The notes: generated by a model not told the origin, from the sequence alone. 64,000 nucleotides of DNA from Halobaculum roseum (GCF_019880245.1 NZ_CP082286.1:1-64000); one strand, 5' to 3'. Shown: positions 42,362 through 52,374, counted from the first letter of the stretch. A program made the numbers and translations.

Positions 42362-45300
42362 ATGCACATCACGGAACTCGTACTGGACAACTTCAAGAGC
42401 TTCGGGCGCCGGACGCGGATCCCCTTCTACGAGGACTTCACGGTCATCACGGGCCCGAACGGCTCGGGCAAGTCGAACATCATCGACGGGGTGTTGTTCG
42501 CGCTGGGGCTCGCGCGTACGCGCGGCATCCGCGCGGAGAAGCTCACGGACCTCATCTACAACCCCGGCTTCGAGGACGGCGAGGGCCCCTCGGGCGAACG
42601 CGAGGCGAGCGTCGAGGTCGTCCTCGACAACTCCGACGGGAAGCTGGACCGGTCACAGGTCGTCAGCGCCGCCGGCAGCGACGACATCGGCGACGCCGAG
42701 GAGATCACCATCAAGCGCCGGGTGAAGGAGACCGACGACAACTACTACTCGTATTACTACCTCAACGGACGCTCGGTCAACCTCTCGGACATCCAGGACC
42801 TGCTCGCGCAGGCCGGCGTCACCCCGGAGGGGTACAACGTCGTCATGCAGGGCGACGTGACGGACATCATCAACATGACGCCCCACGAGCGCCGTGGGAT
42901 CATCGACGAGATCGCCGGCGTCGCCGAGTTCGACGCCAAGAAGGAGGACGCCTTCGGCGAACTGGAGACCGTCGAGGAACGCATCGACGAGGCCGACCTC
43001 CGCATCGAGGAGAAGGAAGAGCGGCTCGACCAGCTGGCCGACGAGCGCGAGACGGCCCTCCAGTATCAGGACCTGCGCGACGAGAAGGAGGAGTACGAGG
43101 GGTATCTGAAGGCCGCCGAGCTCGAGGACAAACGCGAGGACCTCGACGGCACCCGCGAGTCGATGGAGCGGCGCGAGGACGAACTCGAGGAGCTGCGCGC
43201 CGAACTCGACGAGCGGCAGGCGCGCGTCGACGACCTCGAGGCCGACCTCGACGAGATCAACCGCGAGATCGAGCGGAAGGGCGAGGACGAGCAGATCGCC
43301 ATCAAGTCAGAGATCGAGGAGATCAAAGGCGAGGTCTCGCGGCTGGAGGGGAAGATCGAGAACCAGGAGGAGCGCGTCGAGGAGGCGGAGACGGAGCGGC
43401 GCGACGCGTTCGTCGCCATCGACAAGAAGAGCGAGGAGATCGACGAGCTCGAGTCGGATATCCGCGAGACGAAAGTCGAGAAGGCGAACCTGAAGTCGAC
43501 GCTCACGTCGAAACAGACCGAGCTGGCCGAGGTCCAATCCGAGATCGACAGCGTCGACACCGAGTTCGACGAGCTGAAGGCCGAACTGGCCGACAGGAAG
43601 GAGACGCTGGAGGAGCTTCGCGCCGAGAAGAACGAGCTCCAGCGCGAGAAGGACCGGCTGCTCGACGACGCGCGCCGGCGGTCGAACGAGATCGGCGACG
43701 TGGAAGACGAGATCCAGGAGACGCGCGAGGCGATCCCCGACCTGAAGGAACGCGTCTCGAACCTCCACTCGGAGCTCGACAAGGCCGAGAAGAACAAGGC
43801 CAACATCGACGGCGTCATCGAGGACTTACGCGGCGAGAAGGCGGAGTACCAGGAGGAACTCGACGAGGTCGAGGAGGACATCCGCGAGAAGCAACAGGAG
43901 TACTCCCAACTCGAGGCGCGGGCGGGCGACTCCGGCGACACGTCGTGGCCGCGGGCGGTGACGACGATCACGAACGCCGAGTTCTCGGGCGTCCACGGCC
44001 CCGTGGGCGAGCTGGCGTCGGTCCCCGGCGAGTACGCGAAGGCCTGTGAGACCGCCGCGGGCGGCCGGCTCGCGAACGTCGTCGTCGACGACGACGGCGT
44101 CGGCTCCGACTGCATCGACTACCTGAAGCAGCGCAACGCCGGGCGCGCGACGTTCCTCCCGATCACGAAGATGGACGACCGCGGGCTCCCGTCGCTGCCG
44201 AACGACCCCGGCGTCGTCGACTTCGCGCGCAACCTCGTCGACTACGACGGCCGGTACGAGCCGATCTTCTCGTACGTGCTCGGGTCGACGCTGGTCGTCG
44301 AGGACATGGAGACCGCCCGGCACCTGATGGGCAACTACCGGATGGTCACCCTCGACGGCGACCTCGTCGAGAAGTCCGGCGCGATGACCGGCGGCTCCGG
44401 CGGCGGCTCCCGGTACTCCTTCTCGAAGTCCGGGAAGGGGAAGCTCGAACGCGTCGCCGAGGAGATCCACGAGCTGGAGGACGAGCGCCAGCGGATCAAA
44501 TCCGAGATCGCCGACATCGACGGCGACCTGGAGGACGCCCGCTCGCGCGCCTCCGACGCCGCCGAGAAGGTGCGCGACATCGAGTCCGACATCGAGCGCG
44601 CCGAGGAGAAGCTCGGATCGAAGGAGGAGCGCATCGACGAGTTGGGGGACCGACTCGACGAGCTGCGCGAGGAGCGCGAGTCCGTCGACGAGGAGATGAC
44701 CGAACTCGACGGGGAGATCGACGCCGCCGACGAGGAGATCGAGACCGTCGAGGCCGACATCGAGGAGCTGGAGTCCGAGCTGGCCGACTCGAAGATCCCG
44801 GAGCTGTCGGCGAAGGCCGACGACATCCGCGCGGAGATCGACGACCTCGAGGAGCGGATGGACGACCTCGACGGCGAGTTGAACCAGCTCCAACTGGAGA
44901 AGCAGTACGCCGAGGACGCCGTCGACGACCACCACGAAACCGTCGAGGAGGCGCAGTCGAAGAAGGCGGACGCCGAGGAGCGGATCGACGAGTTCGAGGA
45001 GCGGATCGCCGAGAAGGAGTCGACCCTGGAGGAGAAGCGCGACGCCATCGCCGAACTGGAGGACGAGCTCGCGGACCTCAAGGAGGAGCGGGAGTCCGTC
45101 AAGGAGTCGTTCCGCGAGGCGAAGTCCGCCCGCGACGAACAGGAAACCGAGGTCGAACGCGTCGTCTCGAAGCTGGAGTCGCTGCGCGAGACCGCAGAGC
45201 GCCTGGAGTGGGAGATCGACTCCCTGGAGGAGCAGGTCGGCAGCTACGACCCCGAGGAGATCCCCGACCACGACACCGTCGAGTCGGAGATCGACCGCCT

Positions 45301-45949
45301 CCAGTCGGAGATGGAGGCGCTGGAGCCGGTCAACATGCTCGCGATCGACGAGTACGACGACGTGCAGTCGGACCTGGACGACCTCCAGGAGCGCCGGGAC
45401 GTGCTCGTCGAGGAGCGCGAGGCGATCGAGGAGCGCATCGACCGGTTCGAGTCCCAGAAGAAGGCGACGTTCATGGACGCCTTCGAGGCGATCGACGAGC
45501 AGTTCACAGACATCTTCCAACGGCTCTCCGCGGGGACCGGCGAGTTGGTGCTGGAGGACTCCGAGGACCCCTTCGAGGGCGGGCTGACGATGAAGGCCCA
45601 GCCGGCGGACAAGCCCGTCCAGCGCCTCGACGCGATGTCGGGCGGGGAGAAGTCGCTGACGGCGCTGGCGTTCATCTTCGCCATTCAGCGGCACAACCCC
45701 GCGCCCTTTTACGCGCTCGACGAGGTCGACGCCTTCCTCGACGCGGTCAACGCCGAGCGCGTCGGCGAGATGGTCCACGACCTCGCCGGCGACGCGCAGT
45801 TCGTCGTCGTCAGCCACCGCTCGGCGCTGCTGGAGCGCTCCGAGCGCGCGATCGGCGTGACGATGCAGTCGGACAACGTCTCGGCCGTCACGGGCATCCA
45901 GTTGGGTGACGACGGGGAGCCGATGCCGGAGGCGAGCGCCGATGATTGA
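42362..45949 (+). CDS. smc: Chromosome segregation ATPase SMC
   Basis: The condensin-like SMC protein that loops and compacts chromosomal DNA. 1195 residues. Walker A GPNGSGKSN is at 31-39. A long coiled coil follows, then the hinge domain near 510-670 (VHGPVGELASV, LANVVVDDDGVGSD), then the second coiled coil. The head closes with the signature MSGGEKSLTAL and Walker B FYALDEVDAFLD. All ATPase motifs are intact. The start codon at 42362 gives the conserved MHITELVLDNFKSFG. It overlaps scpA by 8 bases. Confidence 0.98.
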   Translation: MHITELVLDNFKSFGRRTRIPFYEDFTVITGPNGSGKSNIIDGVLFALGLARTRGIRAEKLTDLIYNPGFEDGEGPSGEREASVEVVLDNSDGKLDRSQVVSAAGSDDIGDAEEITIKRRVKETDDNYYSYYYLNGRSVNLSDIQDLLAQAGVTPEGYNVVMQGDVTDIINMTPHERRGIIDEIAGVAEFDAKKEDAFGELETVEERIDEADLRIEEKEERLDQLADERETALQYQDLRDEKEEYEGYLKAAELEDKREDLDGTRESMERREDELEELRAELDERQARVDDLEADLDEINREIERKGEDEQIAIKSEIEEIKGEVSRLEGKIENQEERVEEAETERRDAFVAIDKKSEEIDELESDIRETKVEKANLKSTLTSKQTELAEVQSEIDSVDTEFDELKAELADRKETLEELRAEKNELQREKDRLLDDARRRSNEIGDVEDEIQETREAIPDLKERVSNLHSELDKAEKNKANIDGVIEDLRGEKAEYQEELDEVEEDIREKQQEYSQLEARAGDSGDTSWPRAVTTITNAEFSGVHGPVGELASVPGEYAKACETAAGGRLANVVVDDDGVGSDCIDYLKQRNAGRATFLPITKMDDRGLPSLPNDPGVVDFARNLVDYDGRYEPIFSYVLGSTLVVEDMETARHLMGNYRMVTLDGDLVEKSGAMTGGSGGGSRYSFSKSGKGKLERVAEEIHELEDERQRIKSEIADIDGDLEDARSRASDAAEKVRDIESDIERAEEKLGSKEERIDELGDRLDELREERESVDEEMTELDGEIDAADEEIETVEADIEELESELADSKIPELSAKADDIRAEIDDLEERMDDLDGELNQLQLEKQYAEDAVDDHHETVEEAQSKKADAEERIDEFEERIAEKESTLEEKRDAIAELEDELADLKEERESVKESFREAKSARDEQETEVERVVSKLESLRETAERLEWEIDSLEEQVGSYDPEEIPDHDTVESEIDRLQSEMEALEPVNMLAIDEYDDVQSDLDDLQERRDVLVEEREAIEERIDRFESQKKATFMDAFEAIDEQFTDIFQRLSAGTGELVLEDSEDPFEGGLTMKAQPADKPVQRLDAMSGGEKSLTALAFIFAIQRHNPAPFYALDEVDAFLDAVNAERVGEMVHDLAGDAQFVVVSHRSALLERSERAIGVTMQSDNVSAVTGIQLGDDGEPMPEASADD

Positions 45950-46802
45950 GGCGCCCGGCGACGCGGGGATCGCCCCGCCCGGCGAGACGGACGACGACGA
46001 GGTCGAGCCGGTCGAGCTGCTCGTCAACCTCGCCGAGGAGGGAGAGATCGACCCCTGGGACATCGACGTGGTCGAGGTGACCGACGCGTTCCTCGACCGG
46101 CTCGACGAGGCGGACCTCCGGACGGGCGGACGGGCACTCTTCTACGCGAGCGTCCTGCTTCGGATGAAGTCCGACGACATGCTCGCCGCGGACGACGACG
46201 AGGACCCGGAGGACGGCCTCGAACCCTGGGAGCGGGCCTTCGAGGGCGACGGCGCGATGGTCGACGACGCGCCGATCGACGACGGGTTCGACCCCGTGAA
46301 CGCGCTCGAGGAGGAGATGGACCGGCGGCTGGAGCGCAAGAGCACCCGCGGCTCGCCCGAGACGCTCGACGAACTCGTCCGGGAGCTGCGGGAGGCCGAG
46401 CGCGGCACGTGGTGGAAGGAGTCGCGCCAGTACGACACCAGCGAGTCGCCGAAGGGGTTCTCCCGCGGCACGCAGACGCTGGAGTACCACGGCGCCGACG
46501 ACCTCCGACGCGAGGGCGAACCCGGCGAATCCGACGTGACCGGGACCACCCACGAGGAGGACATCGAGGCGGTCATCGACGACGTGCGCGCCGCGTTGCA
46601 CCCGCAGTACGAGCGCGGGCGCGCGGAGGTGCTGTTCAGGGAGATCGCCGACACCGGTAGCACCGCGGTGATGACGTACCTCGCGCTGCTGTTTCTGGCG
46701 CACCGCGGCGAGATCACGCTGGAGCAGGACGACCTCTTCGGCGATCTGTGGGTTCGCGACGCCGGCGTCGCCGCCGCCGGCGACGAGGCGATCGCGGACT
46801 GA
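45942..46802 (+). CDS. scpA: Segregation and condensation protein ScpA (kleisin)
   Basis: The kleisin partner that bridges the two SMC heads. 286 residues. The N-terminal helix-turn-helix part begins EPVELLVNLAEEGEIDPWDI, as in ScpA proteins, and the C-terminal winged helix has AVMTYLALLFLAHRGEITLE. The middle is a Glu/Asp-rich linker, longer than in bacteria. The gene starts within the smc stop region, with an SD-like GGAGG at 45927-45931. No scpB gene follows within the window, which is normal for many haloarchaea. Confidence 0.95.
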   Translation: MIEAPGDAGIAPPGETDDDEVEPVELLVNLAEEGEIDPWDIDVVEVTDAFLDRLDEADLRTGGRALFYASVLLRMKSDDMLAADDDEDPEDGLEPWERAFEGDGAMVDDAPIDDGFDPVNALEEEMDRRLERKSTRGSPETLDELVRELREAERGTWWKESRQYDTSESPKGFSRGTQTLEYHGADDLRREGEPGESDVTGTTHEEDIEAVIDDVRAALHPQYERGRAEVLFREIADTGSTAVMTYLALLFLAHRGEITLEQDDLFGDLWVRDAGVAAAGDEAIAD

Positions 46803-47185
46803 CGACGGAGGGCGGACCGTCAGCCGCAGCGGATACCGTTTGTGGCCCTGTCGGACCCTCAGCGAATCGGACGGATCTCTGTCGTCCCGCGTTCACGGCC
46901 CGATCCGTCCCCGTCAGTCGGCGTCGAATTCGTGCATCGTGATCGAGCTTCGAGCGTTGTGTCGGCGATTGCGAATGCACTTCCCGTCGGGCGCCGGGTC
47001 GTAGGTCACTTCGAGCGAGGCGACGAGTGGACTCCATGCCGAGCGCTGAACCGCGGCTACGGCTGCATCGGATCACCGTAGACTCACCTTGTCGCAAACG
47101 AACACATGCAGTTGATAATAACTGGCTAAACGGGGGTCCGTCGTAAGTCAGTTATAACATTACGTTCGCGTCGTCTGGCGATCGT
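46803..47185. other. Gene-free stretch between scpA and the acetyltransferase gene
   Basis: I see no supported gene. On the minus strand, 46914-47072 stays open for ~52 codons (VAAVQRSAWSPLVASLEVTY, ending in MHEFDAD), with protein-like composition but no good start and a stop just upstream. It could be the remnant of a decayed gene. The last ~100 bases are AT-rich and include GTTATAAC at 47151, the likely promoter of the next gene. Confidence 0.35.
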
Positions 47186-48007
47186 GTGACGCTGACAGAG
47201 CGGTCAGTCCGTGAGATCCAGCGGTGGTCGACAGTCGGGAGACGACTGTACACGAACCGGGTCGCCGAGCGCGTGAGGGACACGTCAGCCTCGTCGTTCC
47301 CGTTCGCCGAGTTCCGATCGATCCTGAGTGAGTACGACGACCCGGTCGTCTTCGTCCACATCGGACTGAGCGACGTGAACGCCGCCTTCGCCGGATGCCC
47401 CTACGAACGACTGTGTTCGGCGTTGACAGCGGAGTTCGAGAGCGTGTTGGTTCCCGGTTTCACCCCGAGCTTCCGGGAGTCCGGCGTGTATCACAAGGAG
47501 TACTCCCGGCCGCAGGTGGGGACGTTCCCCGTCCTCTTCATGGACGACGCCGAGTACCGCACGAACGACGCGTTACACTCGATCCAGGTCGCCGGCGGGT
47601 ATCGGTTCGACGGGTGTACCCACCAGAACACGTTCGGACCCGACGGGTGTTACGCACGGCTCGACGAGGACAACGTCCTGATCGCGAACATCGGGACGAA
47701 CAGACTCGTGTCCACTCAGTTCCACTATATTTCCCTTCGGGACGATCCGCCGTATCAGACCACGGACACGCACTCCGGCGTGATCTATTACGACGAGTCA
47801 ACCCATCAGCGTGTGACCCAAACGAACGACACGTTCGAGTCCATCTACACCTGGAACCGGTGGAAGATCGAGCGCTACCTCGACGAACAGGGAGTCTTGG
47901 ACGATCGGACCAGAAACGGGCTGAAACTTTCGTTCGCGAGGGCCGGGGACATGCGCGAGGCGCTCGAGCCGAAGCTCGAACGGGACCCCTACTACATGGT
48001 CACCTGA
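47186..48007 (+). CDS. AAC(3)-family N-acetyltransferase-like protein
   Basis: 273 residues of the Antibiotic_NAT fold (aminoglycoside 3-N-acetyltransferase superfamily). Typical stretches are VVFVHIGLSDVNAAF (normally H-S-S/G-L), VPGFTPSFRESGVYHKEYSR, and DALHSIQVAG with a catalytic-type His and Ser. Chromosomal members of this fold often modify sugars or lipids rather than antibiotics, so I do not claim drug resistance. The GTG at 47186 begins the protein; the TATA box TTATAAC lies about 34 bases upstream. Confidence 0.8.
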   Translation: MTLTERSVREIQRWSTVGRRLYTNRVAERVRDTSASSFPFAEFRSILSEYDDPVVFVHIGLSDVNAAFAGCPYERLCSALTAEFESVLVPGFTPSFRESGVYHKEYSRPQVGTFPVLFMDDAEYRTNDALHSIQVAGGYRFDGCTHQNTFGPDGCYARLDEDNVLIANIGTNRLVSTQFHYISLRDDPPYQTTDTHSGVIYYDESTHQRVTQTNDTFESIYTWNRWKIERYLDEQGVLDDRTRNGLKLSFARAGDMREALEPKLERDPYYMVT

Positions 48008-48192
48008 GGGGGGGTGTCCGGCGGTGACCCACCGACCGATTCGACGGCGGTAGCTGTCGGACAGGGCGGCTAGATCGGGCGAGTCAACGATCCCGCACCG
48101 GCGACGTCCGGCCCGTCTGAGGGACCGTTCCGGGGGACGAATTCGACGGACGCACCACAATCGAGTTAGGCGGTAGCTCTCGAGATCGATCT

Positions 48193-48843
48193 ATGAGTTC
48201 CCCGATACCGATCACTCGTCGTCGAACGCTGTCCGCGATCGGGGCCGCATCGGTCGGGAGCGTCGCTGGGTGCCTCGGCGGCGGTTCCGCGAGCGACAAC
48301 ACGGTCCAGTCGCTCTCGCGCCCCGTCCACGGGGACGGCGAAGCGGCGGTGACCGTCGCGGTCTTCGAGGACTTCGCGTGTCCCCATTGCCGGACGTTCG
48401 CCACGCAGGTGTATCCCGAGATCGAGACGACCTACATCGAGGAGGGAGTCGTCCGATACGAGCACTACGACTTCCCGATCCCTGTCGACGACCGATGGTC
48501 GTGGCGCGCGCCGATCGCCGCCCGCGCGGTCCAAGACTCCGCGGGGACGGCGGCGTTCTTCGAGTTCGTCGAGACGCTGTTCGCCGACGGATGGTCCGAC
48601 GGCCGTCACCAGTATAGCGACGACTTAGTCGGCGAAATCGCCGGCGACGTGGGGGCCGACGCCGACACCGTTCGCCGGGCCGCGGCGGACGGGCGGTACC
48701 GGCCCGTCGTCGAGGCGGACAGGGAAACCGGAACCGAGCGCGGCGTCAGCGGGACCCCCGCGGTGTTCGTCGACGGGACACCGATAGAGGAACCGACGTA
48801 TTCCGCGATCGAGTCGGCGGTCGAGGACGCACGGGAAGCGTAG
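48193..48843 (+). CDS. DsbA/thioredoxin-fold Tat lipoprotein
   Basis: 216 residues. The N terminus has RRR at 9-11, a hydrophobic stretch and a lipobox (SVAGC, Cys27), so it is exported, probably by Tat, and anchored by lipid. The thioredoxin-like domain carries the active-site CPHC at 63-66 with FEDFACPH, and the cis-Pro loop GVSGTPAVFVDG. This is a thiol oxidoreductase or disulfide isomerase acting outside the cell. The start follows the box GTTAGGC by 29 bases. It stands alone. Confidence 0.9.
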   Translation: MSSPIPITRRRTLSAIGAASVGSVAGCLGGGSASDNTVQSLSRPVHGDGEAAVTVAVFEDFACPHCRTFATQVYPEIETTYIEEGVVRYEHYDFPIPVDDRWSWRAPIAARAVQDSAGTAAFFEFVETLFADGWSDGRHQYSDDLVGEIAGDVGADADTVRRAAADGRYRPVVEADRETGTERGVSGTPAVFVDGTPIEEPTYSAIESAVEDAREA

Positions 48844-49031
48844 ATCTCCGACGGAGGTTCCCGCTCCACCGTGACGGTGGATCCCTCCTCACCGGTACCG
48901 GCGGACCGCACGCACGAGGACGCACGCGAACGCGTCTCTCGACGAGTCCGCGAGACCGTCCGAACGTATTCGATCCGTGGATATGCCGGCGAACGTCCCT
49001 CGGGCCGTCCGTCGAATCAGTTGGCGTCCGA

Positions 49032-50504
49032 TCAGCCGAACGTGACGACCGGTCGCGAGACGATCCACAGCGACACCACCGTGTACGCGACCGTCACGAC
49101 GAGCAGGGGCGCGTGACCGGCGAGCGTGTGGTCCGGGTAGCGCCGACTCGCGACCGCGTGGGCGGCGATCACCGCGAACAGATGGCCCACGACAACCAAC
49201 ACGACCTGGCTCGCCCAGAACGCCGGGAGGGGGAGCCACGCGAGCGGGTCGACCGACCCGACCCCGATGCCGAACGGTTCGAGGACCAGCGGGACGAGTT
49301 GCCCCAGCGACGCCGCGACGTACGGGTAGTTGTGCGCGACCTCGTAGGCGGCCGCGATCGGGACGAGCGTCGGTGCGAACGCTCGCGCCGCGGAGACGGT
49401 CGACTCGGTCGCGACACCGCCGTCCGTCGAGGCCGCGGCCGAGCCGTCGCGACTCGTGCCGACTCGCGCGGCGACTCCGACGACCGCGAGGAACGCTCCG
49501 ACGAACGCCCCGAACCCGACGACGAACACCAGGAGGCTGCCCTCGGGGCCGACGGCGGCGGTCGCGCGGAGCACGTCGAGCAGCGTCCGGAACTCCGGGG
49601 TGTTGGTGAAGCCGTCGAAGCTGACGACGTACACGGTCGCGACGATCAACAGGACCGTCGATCCGTTCGCCGCCGGCTGCAGCGTCCCTGTCCACGGCGT
49701 CCGCAACCGGTATCCTGCGTCATCGGTGCCCCCCTCAACTCGACGAACGGGCGCGACGCGCGCGAGGATCCGGTAGAAGGCGCCGACGAAGTCCCCACGG
49801 TCGAACCACTCGCGGCCGAAACAGACGCCGCCGACGAGCATGACCGCGGCGTACGCGAGCACGAGCGCCGCGGTCCCGCGGGGGTCGCGCGGGGCGCTCG
49901 TCAGCGTCGCGAGGACGCCGATCCCGAGGAGGAACCCGACGAATGCGACTCCGTCGGCAACGCGGTCGGGGACACGGCCGACGACTCGGATCTCCTCGCC
50001 TTCCAGTCCGCAGAGGCCGTCGTAGACGGTCCGCCACGGCGAGAGCGTCGGCCAGACGGTTCCCCCCAGCGTCGCGACCAGCGCGAGGCCACGCAGCCAC
50101 AGTGACCAGACGACGATCGTTACGGCGTTCTCGGCGGCGGAGGTCGGCCCGACGAGTCCGTGGGCGAGCGCGCCGGCGAATGCGACAAGGAACCCGACAC
50201 GAAGCGTCGCTCGCAGCGCCGGCGGGGGGGAAGGAAGGCGAACGGCCTTCAGCGACCGGGCGATCGAAGACGCTCGCAGGTCCGGCACGACTCCGCCGGA
50301 TCGCTCGGCGAGCGCGAGCACGAGACCGGAAAAGAGCACCGTCGCGGCGGCTCCACCGAACAGCAGCAGCGGGGGGATCGGCGCCTCGTACCGCGTCGCG
50401 CCGACGTTGTGCGCGGAGACGGAACCGCTCGCGGTCGCGAGCACCGTCGCTACGACGGCGATAGCGGTGACGAGACGGATCCGATCGTGCCGTCGCGGAC
50501 GCAT
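49032..50504 (-). CDS. Polytopic hypothetical membrane protein
   Basis: 490 residues with an N-terminal signal-anchor (LVTAIAVVATVLATASGSVSAHN, which resembles a secreted-protein signal) and about ten predicted membrane helices. No transport or enzymatic motif was recognised. The C-terminal part has the helix-rich stretch with WLPLPAFWASQVVLVVVGHL. It is divergent from the FG-GAP protein gene, with 103 bases between start codons. Function unknown. Confidence 0.75.
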   Translation of the reverse strand: MRPRRHDRIRLVTAIAVVATVLATASGSVSAHNVGATRYEAPIPPLLLFGGAAATVLFSGLVLALAERSGGVVPDLRASSIARSLKAVRLPSPPPALRATLRVGFLVAFAGALAHGLVGPTSAAENAVTIVVWSLWLRGLALVATLGGTVWPTLSPWRTVYDGLCGLEGEEIRVVGRVPDRVADGVAFVGFLLGIGVLATLTSAPRDPRGTAALVLAYAAVMLVGGVCFGREWFDRGDFVGAFYRILARVAPVRRVEGGTDDAGYRLRTPWTGTLQPAANGSTVLLIVATVYVVSFDGFTNTPEFRTLLDVLRATAAVGPEGSLLVFVVGFGAFVGAFLAVVGVAARVGTSRDGSAAASTDGGVATESTVSAARAFAPTLVPIAAAYEVAHNYPYVAASLGQLVPLVLEPFGIGVGSVDPLAWLPLPAFWASQVVLVVVGHLFAVIAAHAVASRRYPDHTLAGHAPLLVVTVAYTVVSLWIVSRPVVTFG

Positions 50505-50530
50505 CGGTGTCGTCTCGGAGCCTCCGCCGC

Positions 50531-50534
50531 AAAA
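50531..50534 (-). promoter_or_regulatory. Promoter of the polytopic membrane-protein gene
   Basis: Minus strand TTTT in GTTTTGCG, 30 bases before the start codon at 50504. It shares a 103-base intergenic region with the divergent box at 50579. Confidence 0.4.
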
Positions 50535-50578
50535 CGGGATTGGTTCGGCCGTCGAACGGCGGGCGGCAGTGGGGTGAC

Positions 50579-50585
50579 TTATTCG
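50579..50585 (+). promoter_or_regulatory. Promoter of the FG-GAP repeat protein gene
   Basis: TTATTCG begins 29 bases before the ATG at 50608. A rare CTAG lies at 50599, inside this short intergenic region. Confidence 0.45.
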
Positions 50586-50607
50586 CCCTCGGCTCCCGCT
50601 AGCGTCT

Positions 50608-51843
50608 ATGCGCGGTCGGACCGTGGTGGCGCTGGCGGCCGTTCTCCTCGTGTTAGTCGGCGGCGTCGTCGCGGTGACGCTCGGCGGCACCGCGGGAGAC
50701 GTGTCCGAACGGTGGGTCAGCGACACCGGGACGAGCATCGGCGCGAACCACCACGCCGTCGCCGCCGCACGGATCGGCGACGGCGGGCTCGTGTACGCGC
50801 CGGTGAGCGGCAGCAGCGACACCGACGAGTGTCGCCTGGCGGCGCTACACGCCTCGAACGGGACGGCGACGTGGAACGTCCCCGTACCGGCCGAGCACTG
50901 CACGATCCACGCCGTCGCCGACCCCGCGGTCGCCGATTTCGACGGCGACGGCGTCCGCGAGGTGCTCGCGTCGTCGACCAACGAGGAGCTGCGGGCGTTC
51001 CATCCGACGACCGGCGACGAGGAGCTGTCGGTGCCGCTGTCGGAGTACGGCTATACGCGGCCGGCTGTCGTCGACCTCGACGGCGATGGTACCGCCGAGG
51101 TGGTCGTCGTTGACGTCGACGGGAGCGTGTTCTCGTATGCGGCGAACGGGACGCTCCAGTGGCGGCAGAACCTGTCGGGAACGACGTATGCCCCGCCGGT
51201 CGTCGGTGACCTCACCGGTGACGGGACCAGCGAGTTCGGCGTCGCCCTCGGAACGAGCACGGTCGCAGTGTTCGACGCCCGCGGCGAGCGTGTCTGGGAG
51301 CGCGAGGCGTTCGGCGAGTCCGTCGGGTGGACCGCGAGCGCGGACCTCGACGACGACGGGTCCGCCGAGTTCGTCGTCGCCACGACCGCCGGCACGGTCG
51401 CCGCGTTCGACGGAGCGACGGGCGAGGTGATCTGGAGGCGCTCCATCGGACCGTTCGCCGCGGTCCACGCGATCGGCGACGGCGACGACGACGGTGACCC
51501 GGAAGTGTACGCGACGAACCGGGCCGCCGAGTTGCGCGCGCTCGATGGGGGGACGGGGACAGTCGAGTGGGAGACGACGCTGACGAACGAACGCGTCCAA
51601 ATGACCCCGCCGCCGTCGCTTGGCGATGTCGACGGCGACGGCGATAGCGAGTTGGTCGCCCCCACGAACGACGGGCTCGTCAGCGTCGTGGACTCGGAGG
51701 ACGGGTCCGTCGTCGGGACCTACGAACGCGAGGGTTCGATCTACACGCACGCGACACTCGCGGATACGGACGACGACGGTGCGGCGGAGGTGTACGTCAT
51801 GTACGGTGACGGGAGAGTTGTGGCTCTCCAGGTCAGCGGTTGA
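50608..51843 (+). CDS. Secreted FG-GAP/VCBS-type beta-propeller protein
   Basis: 411 residues. An N-terminal signal anchor (VVALAAVLLVLVGGVVAV) is followed by a beta propeller with seven Ca-binding D-x-D-x-D-G-type loops, for example DFDGDGVREV, DLDGDGTAEV, DLTGDGTSEF and DVDGDGDSEL. Such repeats fold like integrin alpha or PQQ propellers and face the outside of the cell. It has no enzyme motif, so it is likely a surface binding or structural protein. The divergent membrane protein may work with it, but only position suggests this. Confidence 0.88.
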   Translation: MRGRTVVALAAVLLVLVGGVVAVTLGGTAGDVSERWVSDTGTSIGANHHAVAAARIGDGGLVYAPVSGSSDTDECRLAALHASNGTATWNVPVPAEHCTIHAVADPAVADFDGDGVREVLASSTNEELRAFHPTTGDEELSVPLSEYGYTRPAVVDLDGDGTAEVVVVDVDGSVFSYAANGTLQWRQNLSGTTYAPPVVGDLTGDGTSEFGVALGTSTVAVFDARGERVWEREAFGESVGWTASADLDDDGSAEFVVATTAGTVAAFDGATGEVIWRRSIGPFAAVHAIGDGDDDGDPEVYATNRAAELRALDGGTGTVEWETTLTNERVQMTPPPSLGDVDGDGDSELVAPTNDGLVSVVDSEDGSVVGTYEREGSIYTHATLADTDDDGAAEVYVMYGDGRVVALQVSG

Positions 51844-52310
51844 GCCGCTCGGTGATCGCCGTTCATGGCGTCATGGGTCGTGCGTTCTGACTGCTCACGG
51901 AACTCGAGTATTTCTCGTACTGCGAAACGGCCGGACCAGCCATGCGCTCGGGTCCGGTGAACCGCTCGCTCCGCTCGCGGATACTATCCCCGCAGTAGTC
52001 ACCTTTCGGTCGCTCCGCGAGAATCCGCTTGAGGGTAGTAGAGAGCCGGTCGACGGCAGAGAGTGGATCCGTGAACGAGTCTACGCTACCCCCTGCCGCT
52101 CTTCTTCGAGTCGTTGGCACCCGACGACCAACGAATCGGGAAGTCTACTCGCACGTGACTGCACGGTGCTGATGACGCTTGCGACCTCGTCGAACCGTGG
52201 CCCACGAGTAGCGGTGGAGTGCTCTTGCGACCACTCGATGAACGATTGGCACGAGTCACTTACCAGTCGTCCCGTGCGAGATGGTCTGGAAGGCGCTGGC
52301 GAGTCGGCCG

Positions 52311-52326
52311 GTGCTGAATACAGGTG
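52311..52326 (+). repeat. 16-bp inverted repeat, left copy
   Basis: GTGCTGAATACAGGTG. Its exact reverse complement is at 52786-52801, so the two copies face inward over a 491-base interval that contains one small membrane-protein gene. Confidence 0.75.
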
Positions 52327-52344
52327 TTGTCGATCCCAGAACGG

Positions 52345-52349
52345 TTTTT
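52345..52349 (+). promoter_or_regulatory. T-rich promoter element for the small membrane protein
   Basis: TTTTT in GGTTTTTCTCC starts 30 bases before the ATG at 52375. Confidence 0.4.
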
Positions 52350-52374
52350 CTCCGCGGGCGACGAACGTTCCCCG

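Larger units (their letters stand above)
51844..52374. other. Gene-poor stretch with short non-conserved frames
   Basis: I see no supported gene. A minus-strand frame near 52081-52300 gives protein-like text (SRLPDSLVVGCQRLEEERQ) but its upstream part is a repeat-like sequence, so it is not called. Composition is mixed and less GC-rich than the neighbours. It ends next to the left copy of the 16-bp inverted repeat at 52311 and the promoter of the small membrane gene. It looks like accessory DNA or the remains of an insertion. Confidence 0.4.

Noticed and set aside
47186..48007. Aminoglycoside resistance gene
   Set aside because: The fold matches AAC(3) proteins, but chromosomal members often act on other substrates, so drug resistance is not supported.
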